This document shows positions 16,162 to 25,575 of a stretch of DNA of 64,000 bases, piece after piece. Each line of letters starts with the position of its first letter. The stretch's first letter is position 1. Origin of the DNA: Alphaproteobacteria bacterium (GTDB lineage: Bacteria > Pseudomonadota > Alphaproteobacteria > Caulobacterales > Aquidulcibacteraceae); assembly GCA_027485915.1 (NCBI GenBank), contig JAIXQA010000068.1, forward strand, positions 33,649 to 97,648, written 5' to 3'. A model generated the notes under the pieces. That model did no database searches. It was not told the DNA's origin and saw only the letters and a list, made by a program, of their open reading frames with translations. The position numbers were made by a program, and so were the translations under genes.

Positions 16162-17511
16162 ATGCGCCGCTCTTTTGGTCTTTTGGCTGCATCTGGCTTG
16201 ATGTCGGTCTTGCTGGCGGCTTGCGCGAGCGTCGCACCGCCGCCTCAACCTATGCCGGCACCGCAACCCACACCCTCATCGGGGGTAAAGCCAGTGCCGG
16301 CCGCTCCAGCGGCGGTGAGTGCGGCACCGTCACCCACCCCATTGCGACCTGCCACGACCACGCCTGCACCGTCTGCTGCGCCTGTACCGCCGGCCGACAT
16401 CGTGCCGCTGCAGTTCAGCCAAACAGCGTTTGAAAACTTGCCCAATTGGGTGGAGACAGATGTCGGCGCAGCCCGTCGTGCCCTGATACGGTCCTGCGCC
16501 ATTTCCCAAGCCAGACCCAAGGATCAGCTGTTGTCTGCTGTCGCGACCTATTCCGGCCGAGTTGGTGATTGGGCGGACGTATGCAGACTGGCGCAAGACC
16601 CCAGTCTTGAAGACCGCAGCTTTTGGGAAAGCCAGTTTCAAGTGTGGCGCGTATCAACCGAGACTACCGAAATCGGCCGTCTGACCGGCTATTATGAGCC
16701 GATCATGGCGGCTTCGCGTGTGAAAACAACGGTCTTTTCAGAGCCAATTCAGAGCCGACCAGCTGATTTATTCGAGATCGACTTAGGCCAATTTGACCAA
16801 ACATTGCGTAACCGCTCAATTGTGGCTCGCCTAGATCGCGGCAAGGTCGTACCCTATTGGTCGCGCGCGCAAATCAATGAAAACACAGCACCGGTCTTGG
16901 CGTGGGGCGAGCCGGCAGAGGTTTTGTCCCTTCAAGTTCAGGGCTCGGGCCGACTACAATTTGAAGATGGGACCCAAGTGCGTGCGGCGTTTGCTGCCCA
17001 CAATGGCCATCGCTTTGGCTCAAACGCGCAAGAATTGATCCGTCGGGGCGCGTTGCCAGTGAACGGCGCGTCGATGGATGCGATCAAGGCCTGGTTCAAA
17101 ACGGCCTCACCTAAAGAGGCGCGGGAAGTTCTAAACGCCAATCCGCGGACCGTGTTCTTCCGGCTTGAAACTATCAAAGATCCCAGCATGGGTCCGAAAG
17201 GGGGGCATCAAGCAGCCCTAGAAGCCAATGGTTCGCTCGCAGTCGATACAAGTTATCATGCTTATGGCGTTCCGATTTTCTTGGCAGCCGAAGCGCCTCG
17301 CGTGGCACTTTCTGCAGATGTTAGTCTTCGACGTTTGGTGATTGCACAAGATACCGGCGGTGCAATACGAGGTCCAATCCGTGGTGACCTCTATTGGGGC
17401 ACAGGACCAGAAGCCGGTTTGCGGGCAGGGCGGATTAATCATGACGTGCGGTTTTGGGTCCTTTTGCCAAACGGCATGACCCCAACCCCCGCCACAGCTG
17501 CAGGACGCTGA
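16162..17511 (+). CDS. mltA: Membrane-bound lytic murein transglycosylase A
   Basis: A 449-residue outer-membrane lipoprotein that cleaves peptidoglycan glycan strands. Cys21 lies in LLAAC, a clear lipobox, followed by a low-complexity Pro/Ala/Thr linker to about residue 80. The MltA domain then shows LTGYYEPIMAAS and VQGSGRLQFEDG, and the C-terminal 3D domain has VIAQDTGGAIRGPIRGDLYWG with the catalytic Asp. The Pro-rich linker is longer than in E. coli MltA and may help it span to the cell wall. It is 2 bp after the Tim44-like gene and 2 bp before the Smr-domain gene. Confidence 0.95.
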   Translation: MRRSFGLLAASGLMSVLLAACASVAPPPQPMPAPQPTPSSGVKPVPAAPAAVSAAPSPTPLRPATTTPAPSAAPVPPADIVPLQFSQTAFENLPNWVETDVGAARRALIRSCAISQARPKDQLLSAVATYSGRVGDWADVCRLAQDPSLEDRSFWESQFQVWRVSTETTEIGRLTGYYEPIMAASRVKTTVFSEPIQSRPADLFEIDLGQFDQTLRNRSIVARLDRGKVVPYWSRAQINENTAPVLAWGEPAEVLSLQVQGSGRLQFEDGTQVRAAFAAHNGHRFGSNAQELIRRGALPVNGASMDAIKAWFKTASPKEAREVLNANPRTVFFRLETIKDPSMGPKGGHQAALEANGSLAVDTSYHAYGVPIFLAAEAPRVALSADVSLRRLVIAQDTGGAIRGPIRGDLYWGTGPEAGLRAGRINHDVRFWVLLPNGMTPTPATAAGR

Positions 17512-17513
17512 GC

Positions 17514-18119
17514 ATGGGCCGGCGTCGAGGCTTGATGCCGGATGAAGCAAAGCTGTGGCTTCGGGTAGCTCGAACCGTCCGGCCCTATGGTCATAGAAAG
17601 CCCAAACTAGAGGCGGAAGACGTTCCGCAGGTCACAGCCCCAGTCCCAACTGTGATCCAGAAGCCTGCACCAGAATTACCCCATTTGGCGCTCAAGCGGG
17701 CAAAAGCGGCGCGACAGGTTTCCGTGCTTCCCACCCAAAAACCAGAAAGCAAACCCGCGACACTGGTGTCCGACGCGTCGGGGCACAAAAAGGTTCGACG
17801 CGGAAAATTGGATATAGACGCTACGATTGACCTGCACGGCTACCGACAAATGGACGCGCAAACAGCACTTGCGGGGTTCTTAGTACGGATGCGATCCAAT
17901 GGTGCGCGCTGTGTCTTGGTGGTGACGGGTAAGGGCCGTGCTATCGAGATTGGCGAGGATTATTTGACGCCACAGCCGGGGGTAATCCGTCGCCGCTTGC
18001 CAGAATGGTTGAGCGGCCAAGGTATTCGTGAGCATGTTTCCGGTTATGCGTCTGCCCACCCGCGTCACGGTGGAAGTGGTGCCTATTATGTTTTGCTGAA
18101 AGCGCTGAAGGACACCTAA
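17514..18119 (+). CDS. Smr-domain DNA-nicking/endonuclease-like protein
   Basis: A 201-residue protein. The first 105 residues are poorly conserved, basic and Pro/Lys-rich. The C-terminal Smr domain has IDLHGYRQMDAQTAL, VLVVTGKGRA, and HPRHGGSGAYYVLL, which match the LDLHG and HGxGxG motifs of small MutS-related nucleases. In other bacteria these cleave RNA or DNA; the exact role here is unknown. The ATG at 17514 is 2 bp after the mltA stop, a position seen for the Smr gene in many alphaproteobacteria. The GH13 glucosidase ATG comes directly after the stop. Confidence 0.9.
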   Translation: MGRRRGLMPDEAKLWLRVARTVRPYGHRKPKLEAEDVPQVTAPVPTVIQKPAPELPHLALKRAKAARQVSVLPTQKPESKPATLVSDASGHKKVRRGKLDIDATIDLHGYRQMDAQTALAGFLVRMRSNGARCVLVVTGKGRAIEIGEDYLTPQPGVIRRRLPEWLSGQGIREHVSGYASAHPRHGGSGAYYVLLKALKDT

Positions 18120-19742
18120 ATGAGCGGTGAAAGCCTTGATGACACCTGGTGGAAGACCCGCTCTGTCTATCAAATTTATCCGCGATCGTTCCGCGACGCG
18201 AATGGCGACGGCATCGGCGATTTGGCCGGGATCACCGAAGGCCTTTGTGCAATCAAAGCCTTAGGCGCCGGCATTGTCTGGATGTCGCCAATCTTCCGCT
18301 CACCCATGGTCGATAATGGCTATGACATGTCGGGCTATCGCGAGATTGACCCCCTGTTTGGAACTATGGCGGACTTTGAGGCTTTACTCGCCGAGGCAAA
18401 GCGCTTGGATCTTAAAATTGTGTTGGATATTGCGCTAAACCACACCTCGATTGATCATCCATGGTTTCAAGCCGCCTTGGCCGACCCAACAGGACCTTAC
18501 CGCGATTTTTATATTTGGCGGGACAAGCCCAATAATTGGCAATCCATTTTTGGTGGTCCCGCCTGGTCTAAGCCTGAAGGTGATGAGGCCTATTATCTCC
18601 ATCTGTTCGATAAGACGCAGGCAGATCTGAACTGGGAGAACCCGGCCGTGCGCGATGAGATATATGGTGCCATGCGGTTTTGGCTCGATAAGGGCGTCAG
18701 TGGTTTCCGCCTTGACGTTGTGACCGTTATCTCAAAACCGCCCGGCCTAGCTGATGCGCCAGATCCTAGACCGATGCCGCTTTATCATATGTTGGCGGGT
18801 GGTCCCCGTTTACATGAATGGCTACGCGATATGCGACGAGAGGTATTTGATCTCTACGATTGCGTCGCGATTGGGGAGGGTCCGGGCCTTAATCCGGCGC
18901 GGGCCGCGGCGATCGTGAACCCGGCTGACCCGATGTTGCACATGATTTATCACTTTGATTTTGTGGACCATACAGGTTCACAGCAGGGCAAGGATTGGGA
19001 TCGTATCTGGTTCAAGAGTGTATTTGATCGCTGGGATAAAGGTATCGGAACAAATGGCTGGAATTCTTGCGTCATTGGTAATCATGACCTTCGCCGCTTA
19101 ATCGCCCGCTTTGGCGACCCAGACGCCGACCCTGATCTGGTCGCAAAGGCTTTAGCGGCTACTTATGTGCTACAGCGCGCCACACCCTTCATTTATCAAG
19201 GCGACGAATTGGGTTTGGGTGACACCACCATCATCAGCATCGACGAATTGGATGATGTGTGGGCAAAGACAACCTATCGACTAGCCCGTTCTAAAGGCCA
19301 TAGCGAGGCAGAAGCCTTAGCCAAAGCGGTCGCCATGACGCGCGATCATGCCCGCACACCTTATCCTTGGACACCCGAAGGCGGATTTGGATCGGGCACA
19401 CCGTGGCTTAAACCCACCCCTAATCGTGGTGGCGTAGACTTGGCGAGCCAGCAGGCAGACGAGGGATCTGTCTGGGCCTTTTATCGGGCACTTTTAGAGC
19501 TTCGGAAAAAGAATCCTGAGATTTGGGTTTTTGGACCTTATGAAGATCTACTGCCCGAGCACGAGTCCTTGTTTGTCTATCGACGTGGCGCGCGTGGCCT
19601 AGTTTGCGTCAATCTAGGCAATCACGCATGTCCATTGCCACACACGGTAGCCAAAATAATCGCGGAGCGGGTGTGTCTATACAGTTCTGGCGAGGTGAGC
19701 TCTGGCCCAATGGGCCCTTGGTCAACGCTTATCTGCGCTTAA
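18120..19742 (+). CDS. Alpha-glucosidase, glycoside hydrolase family 13
   Basis: A 540-residue cytoplasmic-type enzyme with no signal peptide. It starts with the family's YQIYPRSFRDANGDGIGDL, and the four conserved regions are visible: DIALNHTS, GFRLDVV (nucleophile Asp), AIGEG (acid/base Glu) and VIGNHDLRR (transition-state Asp). The layout is that of oligo-1,6-glucosidase/alpha-glucosidase enzymes that trim short alpha-glucosides such as maltose and isomaltose. The gene starts immediately after the Smr-domain stop. No sugar transporter or regulator is beside it, so it may serve general disaccharide breakdown. Its stop overlaps the convergent hydrolase stop by 3 bp. Confidence 0.92.
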   Translation: MSGESLDDTWWKTRSVYQIYPRSFRDANGDGIGDLAGITEGLCAIKALGAGIVWMSPIFRSPMVDNGYDMSGYREIDPLFGTMADFEALLAEAKRLDLKIVLDIALNHTSIDHPWFQAALADPTGPYRDFYIWRDKPNNWQSIFGGPAWSKPEGDEAYYLHLFDKTQADLNWENPAVRDEIYGAMRFWLDKGVSGFRLDVVTVISKPPGLADAPDPRPMPLYHMLAGGPRLHEWLRDMRREVFDLYDCVAIGEGPGLNPARAAAIVNPADPMLHMIYHFDFVDHTGSQQGKDWDRIWFKSVFDRWDKGIGTNGWNSCVIGNHDLRRLIARFGDPDADPDLVAKALAATYVLQRATPFIYQGDELGLGDTTIISIDELDDVWAKTTYRLARSKGHSEAEALAKAVAMTRDHARTPYPWTPEGGFGSGTPWLKPTPNRGGVDLASQQADEGSVWAFYRALLELRKKNPEIWVFGPYEDLLPEHESLFVYRRGARGLVCVNLGNHACPLPHTVAKIIAERVCLYSSGEVSSGPMGPWSTLICA

Positions 19743-20611
19743 GGCTTCACACCATTGGCGGCAAGCCAGGCCAAAAGTTCGGTCCAGCCCTGTTTGGCCG
19801 CGGCTTCTTGGTATTGCGGTCGATAATCTGCATGAAAGCCATGTTGGGTCCCGGGATAGACGATAAAGCGGCTCTGTCGGTTACCGGCTTTCTTTAGCGC
19901 GGTCTTCATAGCTTCAACACTAGTAAGCGGGATGCCACCGTCATTTTCCGCGTAAAGACCCAGTACCGGGCTCTTGAGTTCCCCCGCGACGTCCATTGGC
20001 CATTTTCGCTGGTCGGTAGAGCCATCGCGCGGCGTTAAGCGGCCATACCAAGCCACACCAGCCTTGATTCGAGGAGTTAGCGCGCTGGCCATCCATACAA
20101 CCGCGCCACCCCAACAAAATCCAGTGATGCCGATGGCGTCCTTTTTGACGAATTTCTGCTTGTCCAACCAAGCGATGGTGGCCGTGATATCACCCATGAC
20201 TTGGGCATTAGTTGCCGCATTTACAATCGGCATGATTTTGGCAAAATCTGTTAGGGGCGCGGGGTCTCCTGCACGGGCGAAAAAAGACGGCGCAATCGCC
20301 ACATAGCCCAAGCGGGCAAATCGACGGCACACATCGCGGATATACTCATGTAGGCCGAAAATCTCGCTGACCACAATCACCACAGGCTTACGGCCCCTTG
20401 CCACTGGGCGGGCAACAAAGGCGGGCAGGTCAAAGCCTTGCGACGGAAAAGTTACCATCTCTGTCTTTAGGCCATCAGACGGTGTCGTAATGGCGGCAGC
20501 ATGGACAGGCCGAATGGCAGCTGCAAAGCCTGCAAAGCCCAAGGCTCCCGTTAGGCCGCGGCGGGATAGGGTTACGGTGGCATCTGGGCCTTCGGGGCGG
20601 GTCAAATTCAT
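19739..20611 (-). CDS. Dienelactone hydrolase-family protein with Tat-like signal
   Basis: A 290-residue alpha/beta hydrolase. An N-terminal SRRGLTGALGFAGFAAA (Arg17-Arg18) looks like a Tat signal, so the enzyme is probably periplasmic. The catalytic Cys is in GITGFCWGGAVVW, the Asp in YAENDGGIPL and the His in YPGTQHGFHADY. The family hydrolyses dienelactones and various esters; the true substrate here is unknown. The upstream segment IFGLHEYIRDVCRRFARLGYVAIAP is typical of the fold. No aromatic-degradation genes are near. It is tail-to-tail with the GH13 gene. Confidence 0.88.
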   Translation of the reverse strand: MNLTRPEGPDATVTLSRRGLTGALGFAGFAAAIRPVHAAAITTPSDGLKTEMVTFPSQGFDLPAFVARPVARGRKPVVIVVSEIFGLHEYIRDVCRRFARLGYVAIAPSFFARAGDPAPLTDFAKIMPIVNAATNAQVMGDITATIAWLDKQKFVKKDAIGITGFCWGGAVVWMASALTPRIKAGVAWYGRLTPRDGSTDQRKWPMDVAGELKSPVLGLYAENDGGIPLTSVEAMKTALKKAGNRQSRFIVYPGTQHGFHADYRPQYQEAAAKQGWTELLAWLAANGVKP

Positions 20612-20797
20612 GGCGCAATACTCCTTCCCTTTTGGGTTTCATCTTTGACCAAATGCGTCAAGTGCATTGCACGCTCTTTCATAATCCATCAGGCTTTACC
20701 ACTTAGAGCAGACGATAACAGCGCTGCGGCTGCCGCTAGGTTGACCAAATCAACAAAAGCGTGTCGGAAAGAGCGAGTGAACGAGGAGCCTAAAAGC

Positions 20798-21388
20798 ATG
20801 TTTCGCATGGACGAAGAAGACGAAAGCAAAGCGGGAAATCCAGCCCCAGCCATTGTAGAAAAGGCGCTCTTCGACAGCCGCACCATTCTACTCACTGGTG
20901 GCGTTGACGACAAACTGGCCCAACGGGTTTGTGAGCGCATGCTGGCGTTGTCTGGTGAGTCCGACAAGCCTATCCTTTTGATCATCTCTTCACCAGGCGG
21001 TCATGTGGAAAGCGGCGATATGATTCATGATATGATCAAGTTCGTTTCCGCGCCTGTGAATGTTCTGGGCTCTGGCTGGGTCGCCTCTGCCGGCGCGCTG
21101 ATTTATGCAGCTGCGGAGCGTGAGCGTCGGTTTTGTTTACCCAACACCCGGTTCTTGCTGCATGAGCCACGCGGCGGCGTCGGTGGCATGGTGTCGGATA
21201 TTGAAATCCAAGCCCGTGAAATTATCCGCATGCGCGAACGGCTGAACGCCATCTTTGCCGACGCGACCGGCCAGCCGATCGAGAAGATCAAGGCCGATAC
21301 GGACCGTGACTATTGGATGAGCGCCGAAGAAGCCGTGGCCTATGGCCTTGTTGGCAAGATTGTTACCAAGCGCACCGATATTGCCTAA
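20798..21388 (+). CDS. clpP: Clp protease proteolytic subunit (ClpP2-like)
   Basis: A 196-residue serine peptidase. The ATG at 20798 has GAGGAG 9 nt upstream; the longer open frame starting at 20645 seems non-coding before that. The catalytic residues are seen in GSGWVASAGALIY (Ser), FLLHEPRGG (His) and DTDRDYW (Asp). Other landmarks are IISSPGGHVESGDMIHDMI and RERRFCLPNTRF. It differs from standard ClpP (for example GSGWVASAG instead of the usual GQAASMG), so it is probably the second, divergent ClpP. No ClpX or ClpA gene adjoins it. It overlaps the likely start of rimM. Confidence 0.85.
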   Translation: MFRMDEEDESKAGNPAPAIVEKALFDSRTILLTGGVDDKLAQRVCERMLALSGESDKPILLIISSPGGHVESGDMIHDMIKFVSAPVNVLGSGWVASAGALIYAAAERERRFCLPNTRFLLHEPRGGVGGMVSDIEIQAREIIRMRERLNAIFADATGQPIEKIKADTDRDYWMSAEEAVAYGLVGKIVTKRTDIA

Positions 21389-21974
21389 GTCTTTCGTATT
21401 GGTAGGCGCAATCGCCGGTGCCTTTGGGGTGCGCGGAGAGGTTCGCCTGCGCAGCTTTACGGCTGATCCAGAAGCCATTGTCGACTATGCCCCTTTTTGT
21501 AACGAAGAGGGGCAAGTTATTTTGTCGGTCCAGTCTTGGCGGCCGATCAAGGATGGCATTGTGGTGACTTCCAAGGAAGTGGCCACGCGTGAACGGGCCA
21601 TGGCTCTTCGTAATACGAAACTATTCGTACCGCGTGATCGCCTGCCTGAAGCAGACGAAGACGAATTCTATCATGTTGACTTGATTGGGCTGCGTCTGGA
21701 GGCGTTGGATGGAGCGGACTTGGGTCGTGTTCGAGCGGTTATTCCCGGACCCCAAGATTTGCTCGAGATTGAGGCGACGCCCGGCGCAAAGGGCAGTTGG
21801 TTTCTGCCCTTTACCAAGGCTCTCGTCCCGATTGTTGATTTGCCGGGCAAAAAGCTGGTTGGCGATGTACCGCTTGGCTTGATCCCGATGGTTGGCGAGA
21901 TACCAGAAGAACCCCCAGCACCTCCTGCCCGTCCAAAATCTCCAAATAAGTCAGCGAAAGGCCCATCCGCATGA
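21381..21974 (+). CDS. rimM: Ribosome maturation factor RimM
   Basis: A 197-residue protein that helps mature the head of the 30S subunit, binding ribosomal protein S19. The motif [23 protein letters not shown] is split over positions soon after the start, and the PRC-barrel domain shows [17 protein letters not shown] with [15 protein letters not shown] Pro-rich tail follows. The TTG at 21381 is preferred because it puts the start 8 residues ahead of the conserved motif and overlaps the clpP stop slightly; an ATG at 21342 is the other option. It overlaps rph by ATGA. trmD and rplS, its usual partners, lie 12 kb away. Confidence 0.9.
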   Translation: MPKSFVLVGAIAGAFGVRGEVRLRSFTADPEAIVDYAPFCNEEGQVILSVQSWRPIKDGIVVTSKEVATRERAMALRNTKLFVPRDRLPEADEDEFYHVDLIGLRLEALDGADLGRVRAVIPGPQDLLEIEATPGAKGSWFLPFTKALVPIVDLPGKKLVGDVPLGLIPMVGEIPEEPPAPPARPKSPNKSAKGPSA

Positions 21975-22690
21975 TCCGTCCCTCTGGCCGCACGGCTGAA
22001 CAATTGCGCCCATTGAGCCTCGAGGCCGGCGTATCCCGCTATGCTGAAGGTTCGTGTCTTGCCAAATTCGGCAACACGCACGTGTTGGTGACAGCTTCTC
22101 TGGAAGAAAGCCTGCCCGGTTGGCTGCGTGGGCAAAAGCGGGGTTGGGTGACAGCCGAATATGGCATGCTGCCCCGCGCCACCCACACGCGGGGTCGTCG
22201 TGAAGCCGCTTCGGGCAAGCAATCTGGCCGCACGCAAGAAATTCAGCGCTTGATTGGGCGCGGCCTGCGCTCTGTCGTCGATCTAGTCGCCTTGGGTGAG
22301 CGTCAAATCACCATCGATTGCGACGTCATTCAAGCCGATGGCGGGACGCGTACGGCAGCGCTGACGGGCGCTTGGGTCGCCTTAAAGCAAGCCTGTCTAT
22401 ATTTAAAGGCAGAAGGCTTGATCACCGAGGAGCCTATCCGCGCACAAGTGGCTGCCGTTTCTTGCGGTATCTATCAAGGCGTTCCGGTTCTCGATCTTGA
22501 CTATGCTGAAGATTCAAACGCTGAAGCCGATGCCAATTTTGTCTTGGCTCAGGGCCTCGGTCTTGTCGAAGTTCAAGCCACGGGTGAGGAGCGGCCGTTT
22601 ACGGAAGCAGAGCTGCAAGTCCTTCTGTCACTCGCAAAATCTGGCTGTGAGGATTTGTTTGAGGCCCAACGCCAAGCATTGGGCCTCTAA
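21971..22690 (+). CDS. rph: Ribonuclease PH
   Basis: A 239-residue phosphorolytic 3'-5' exoribonuclease that trims tRNA 3' ends. The N-terminal [20 protein letters not shown], the [19 protein letters not shown] segment, [18 protein letters not shown], and [20 protein letters not shown] make a full match, with [22 protein letters not shown] in the second half carrying catalytic acidic residues. It is translationally coupled to rimM. The usual neighbours, hrcA and the XTP pyrophosphatase rdgB, are not seen; here it ends 3 bp from the convergent symporter gene. Confidence 0.96.
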   Translation: MIRPSGRTAEQLRPLSLEAGVSRYAEGSCLAKFGNTHVLVTASLEESLPGWLRGQKRGWVTAEYGMLPRATHTRGRREAASGKQSGRTQEIQRLIGRGLRSVVDLVALGERQITIDCDVIQADGGTRTAALTGAWVALKQACLYLKAEGLITEEPIRAQVAAVSCGIYQGVPVLDLDYAEDSNAEADANFVLAQGLGLVEVQATGEERPFTEAELQVLLSLAKSGCEDLFEAQRQALGL

Positions 22691-22693
22691 GCT

Positions 22694-23962
22694 CTAGCTT
22701 TGGTTCTTGATGCCGGCCTTTTGATCCGCCAAGAGTTCATCATCGGTCAGATCGCCTTCCCATTTGGCCACGACAGCGGTTGCGACCGAATTGCCAATCA
22801 CGTTGGTGGCGGAGCGGCCCATGTCGAGGAAGTGGTCGACCGCGAGGATCAGCAAAATACCGCCTTCTGGAATTTTGAAGAAGGAAAGTGTAGCCGCAAT
22901 CACAACAAGCGAGGCGCGCGGCACCCCAGCCATGCCCTTGGATGTCACCATCAGCAATAGCAACATGGTGGCGATCTGGGGCACGGTTAAGTGAATGCCA
23001 TAGGCTTGGGCGATGAACAGTGTCGCGAAGGTGCAATACATCATCGAGCCGTCGAGATTGAACGAATAGCCCAAGGGCAGCACGAAGCTGGCGATGCGGC
23101 GCGACACGCCAAACTTCTCTAATTGCTCCATGGTTTTGGGATAAGCTGCTTCAGACGACGCGGTGGAGAAGGCGAGCAAAGTGGGTTCGCGGATACGAGC
23201 GATCAAATTGCCAATTGCTGGGCCGATGACGATGAAACCTGCCAGAAGCAAAAGGCCCCACAAAATGACCAGCGCCAAATAGAAGCCGCCGATAAAGGAC
23301 GCATAGGTTCCTAATACAGCTAAGCCCTTGGTTGCGATTACGGCCGCAACAGCGGCAAAAACCGCAAACGGTGCCAGCGACATCACATAGCCAGTTAGTT
23401 TCAACATGGCATGGGAAACCTTATCTGCAAGGTCTGCCAGTGGTTTACCCTCTTCACCCATCGCCGTAACGGCAACACCAAAGAAGATGGAGAACACAAC
23501 GATTTGAAGGATTTCATTGTTGGCCATGGCTTCAACGATGGACTTCGGAACCAAGTGGATAATGAAATCCTTCAAGGTTAGCGCCGTAGGCTTGATGTCG
23601 CTGACGGCATCAGCCGCCGGAATGGGCAGATTGAGGCCAACACCTGGATGCAGCACACTGGCGATCACGGCACCAAGGGTCAGGGAGACCAAAGATGCGC
23701 CGAGGAACCAAGCCATGGTCTTAATGCCGACGCGGCCCAATGTAGTGGTGTCGCCAATATGCGCGATCCCTGCAACCAACGTGGCAAACACCAAGGGCGC
23801 GATAATCATTTTGATCAAACGTAGGAAGACATCTGTCACAATTTTAAAGTTACCCGCCCAGACGTCTTGGCCTTCCTTAGGCACGAATTCGAAAATGGCG
23901 GCACCTACCGCGATCCCCAAAACCATGGCAGCGAGAATAAAAAGTGTGAAATGCTTGTTCAT
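22694..23962 (-). CDS. Dicarboxylate/amino acid:cation symporter (DctA-like DAACS member)
   Basis: A 422-residue integral membrane transporter that couples Na+ or H+ flow to uptake of C4-dicarboxylates or acidic amino acids. It has about eight hydrophobic helices, the hairpin serine region SEAAYPKTMEQLEKFGVSR, and LPLGYSFNLDGSMMY, which is the DctA-type version of the substrate site. AVDHFLDMGRSATNVIGNS is the C-terminal signature. It is divergent from a second DAACS gene at 24275, with 312 bp between. DctA-like specificity is inferred from the YSFNLDG segment. Confidence 0.9.
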   Translation of the reverse strand: MNKHFTLFILAAMVLGIAVGAAIFEFVPKEGQDVWAGNFKIVTDVFLRLIKMIIAPLVFATLVAGIAHIGDTTTLGRVGIKTMAWFLGASLVSLTLGAVIASVLHPGVGLNLPIPAADAVSDIKPTALTLKDFIIHLVPKSIVEAMANNEILQIVVFSIFFGVAVTAMGEEGKPLADLADKVSHAMLKLTGYVMSLAPFAVFAAVAAVIATKGLAVLGTYASFIGGFYLALVILWGLLLLAGFIVIGPAIGNLIARIREPTLLAFSTASSEAAYPKTMEQLEKFGVSRRIASFVLPLGYSFNLDGSMMYCTFATLFIAQAYGIHLTVPQIATMLLLLMVTSKGMAGVPRASLVVIAATLSFFKIPEGGILLILAVDHFLDMGRSATNVIGNSVATAVVAKWEGDLTDDELLADQKAGIKNQS

Positions 23963-24274
23963 GCGGCAGCCCTATTTCTAATTTGGACGCACAGCAGGAA
24001 AATGAGGCTGTAAAGCCTCGTGTTCTTTCCCGCCCCGCTGTGGCCCACCCCCGTGCGACTTAGAGACTAGACTTATGCCTCATTCAACTTGATGTGAAGC
24101 GTTAATAGCCGTCTGACCGGGTGGAGCGGTGAAATTGCGCCTAACATGAGCAGGTTAAGCGCGTAGAACCCCGCCCTAACTAGAATTGGCTCACGAGGAA
24201 TTGAACCCATTGAGTCGATGGCTGTGCAACATCGCCACACACCGGCCGTGCGGCTTTCACCATGTTGGACATCT
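23963..24274. promoter_or_regulatory. Divergent intergenic region between two symporter genes
   Basis: A 312-bp gene-free stretch that should hold both promoters. It contains a perfect short hairpin, GAGGCT-GTAA-AGCCTC (24004-24019), 42 bp upstream of the DctA-like start, and no clear run of T after it. A TGAC/GTCA or similar operator was not evident. I see no coding region, tRNA or riboswitch here. Confidence 0.4.
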
Positions 24275-25558
24275 ATGAACTCTTTTCTTCAACAGCCTTT
24301 GTGGTTGCGCATTCTCGTCAGCATGGTTCTGGGCATTATTTTGGGCTTTGGCATCCGGCCCGATGGCTATCTGAATGGACTGATTGACGGCGAGGCTTGG
24401 TCGGCGGCGTTGAAGTTGATGGGCGACGCATTCATTCGCCTGATCCGCATGCTATCGGTTCCGTTGATTTTCGTATCGGTGGCGGCAGCGGTCGTGTCGA
24501 TTGGTGATTTAAGCCGTCTTGGAAAGTCTGGAGCCCGTATCGCCGCGCTTTACATTCCCTCTGGACTTTTGGCTGCGTGTTTAGGTGTTGGTTTGGCGAT
24601 GTTGCTAGAGCCTGGCGCAGGCATTGAAGCCCCAGCTGGCCTTTCCGCGCCACCCGTGAAGCCCCCGCCGACAGGCGCGGATATTTTGGCCATGTTTATT
24701 CCAGCCAATCCGGTTAAGGCTTTGGCCGAAGGCGATATGTTGAGCGTGATTGTCTTCGCTATTTTGTTGGGCATTGGCGTTTTAGGGGCTCGAGATGCAG
24801 CAAAGCCAGTGGCTGATGTATTGGATGGTGCCGCCCACGCACTGACGAAGCTGGTCACTTACATTATGGAATTGGCCCCACTAGGTGCCTTTGCTTTGAT
24901 GGCATGGGCGGTGGCGCTGATGGGCGCGGATGCTTTGGTGAAACTCGCTGCTTTAATAGGAACGGTCTATCTCGGCTGTTTCATTTATGGCTTCGTTGTC
25001 TATGGCAGCTTTATCAAGTTTGTGTTGGGTTTGCCGATCTTGCCGTTCTTCAAAGGCATGTCCGAGGCCATGGCAGTTGCTTATTCAACTTCCTCGTCTA
25101 ATGCGACGTTGCCTGTGACGATGCGCTGCATGATTGAAAAGCTCGGTATTTCTCGCCGGATGAGTGCCTTTGTGTCGTCCATGGGTGCGACAGTAAATAT
25201 GGATGGAACGGCGATGTATATTTGCATCGTCACAATTTTTGGCGCGCAACTGTTTGGGATACCGCTCGACAGCGGCCAATTGGTCGGAATCGTCATTGCG
25301 GCATCCTTAGGTGCCATTGGTGCCGCAGGCATCCCTGGAGGGTCCATCGTCTTCATCCCGCTGGTTTTGGGCATTGCGGGCGTACCGGTTGAGGTGATTG
25401 CCATCATCCTGGGCGCTGACCGGATCATGGATATGATGCGCACGGTCGTGAACGTGCTGGGCGACAGCGCAGCCGCTGTCGCGGTCGCTAAATGGGAAGG
25501 CGAGCTGGATGTTGAGGGCTACAAGACCAATCTCACACAAGATGCACGGCCGGCCTAA
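24275..25558 (+). CDS. Dicarboxylate/amino acid:cation symporter (glutamate/aspartate type)
   Basis: A 427-residue member of the same family as the divergent neighbour but of a different subgroup. The ATG at 24275 (MNSFLQQPLWLRILV) is chosen over one at 24218, because the extra 19 residues do not look membrane-related. The reentrant-hairpin serine region reads STSSSNATLPVTMRC and the substrate motif SSMGATVNMDGTAMY; GADRIMDMMRTVVNVLGDS is near the C-terminus. The pattern is like GltT/SstT-type acidic or neutral amino acid carriers rather than DctA. The two genes are therefore paralogues with probably different substrates, not a simple duplication. Confidence 0.9.
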   Translation: MNSFLQQPLWLRILVSMVLGIILGFGIRPDGYLNGLIDGEAWSAALKLMGDAFIRLIRMLSVPLIFVSVAAAVVSIGDLSRLGKSGARIAALYIPSGLLAACLGVGLAMLLEPGAGIEAPAGLSAPPVKPPPTGADILAMFIPANPVKALAEGDMLSVIVFAILLGIGVLGARDAAKPVADVLDGAAHALTKLVTYIMELAPLGAFALMAWAVALMGADALVKLAALIGTVYLGCFIYGFVVYGSFIKFVLGLPILPFFKGMSEAMAVAYSTSSSNATLPVTMRCMIEKLGISRRMSAFVSSMGATVNMDGTAMYICIVTIFGAQLFGIPLDSGQLVGIVIAASLGAIGAAGIPGGSIVFIPLVLGIAGVPVEVIAIILGADRIMDMMRTVVNVLGDSAAAVAVAKWEGELDVEGYKTNLTQDARPA

Positions 25559-25575
25559 GGCTTTTGGACCCTAAA

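Noticed and set aside
24004..24019. GAGGCT-GTAA-AGCCTC as a terminator
   Set aside because: There is no T run after either side, and both flanking genes are transcribed away from it.
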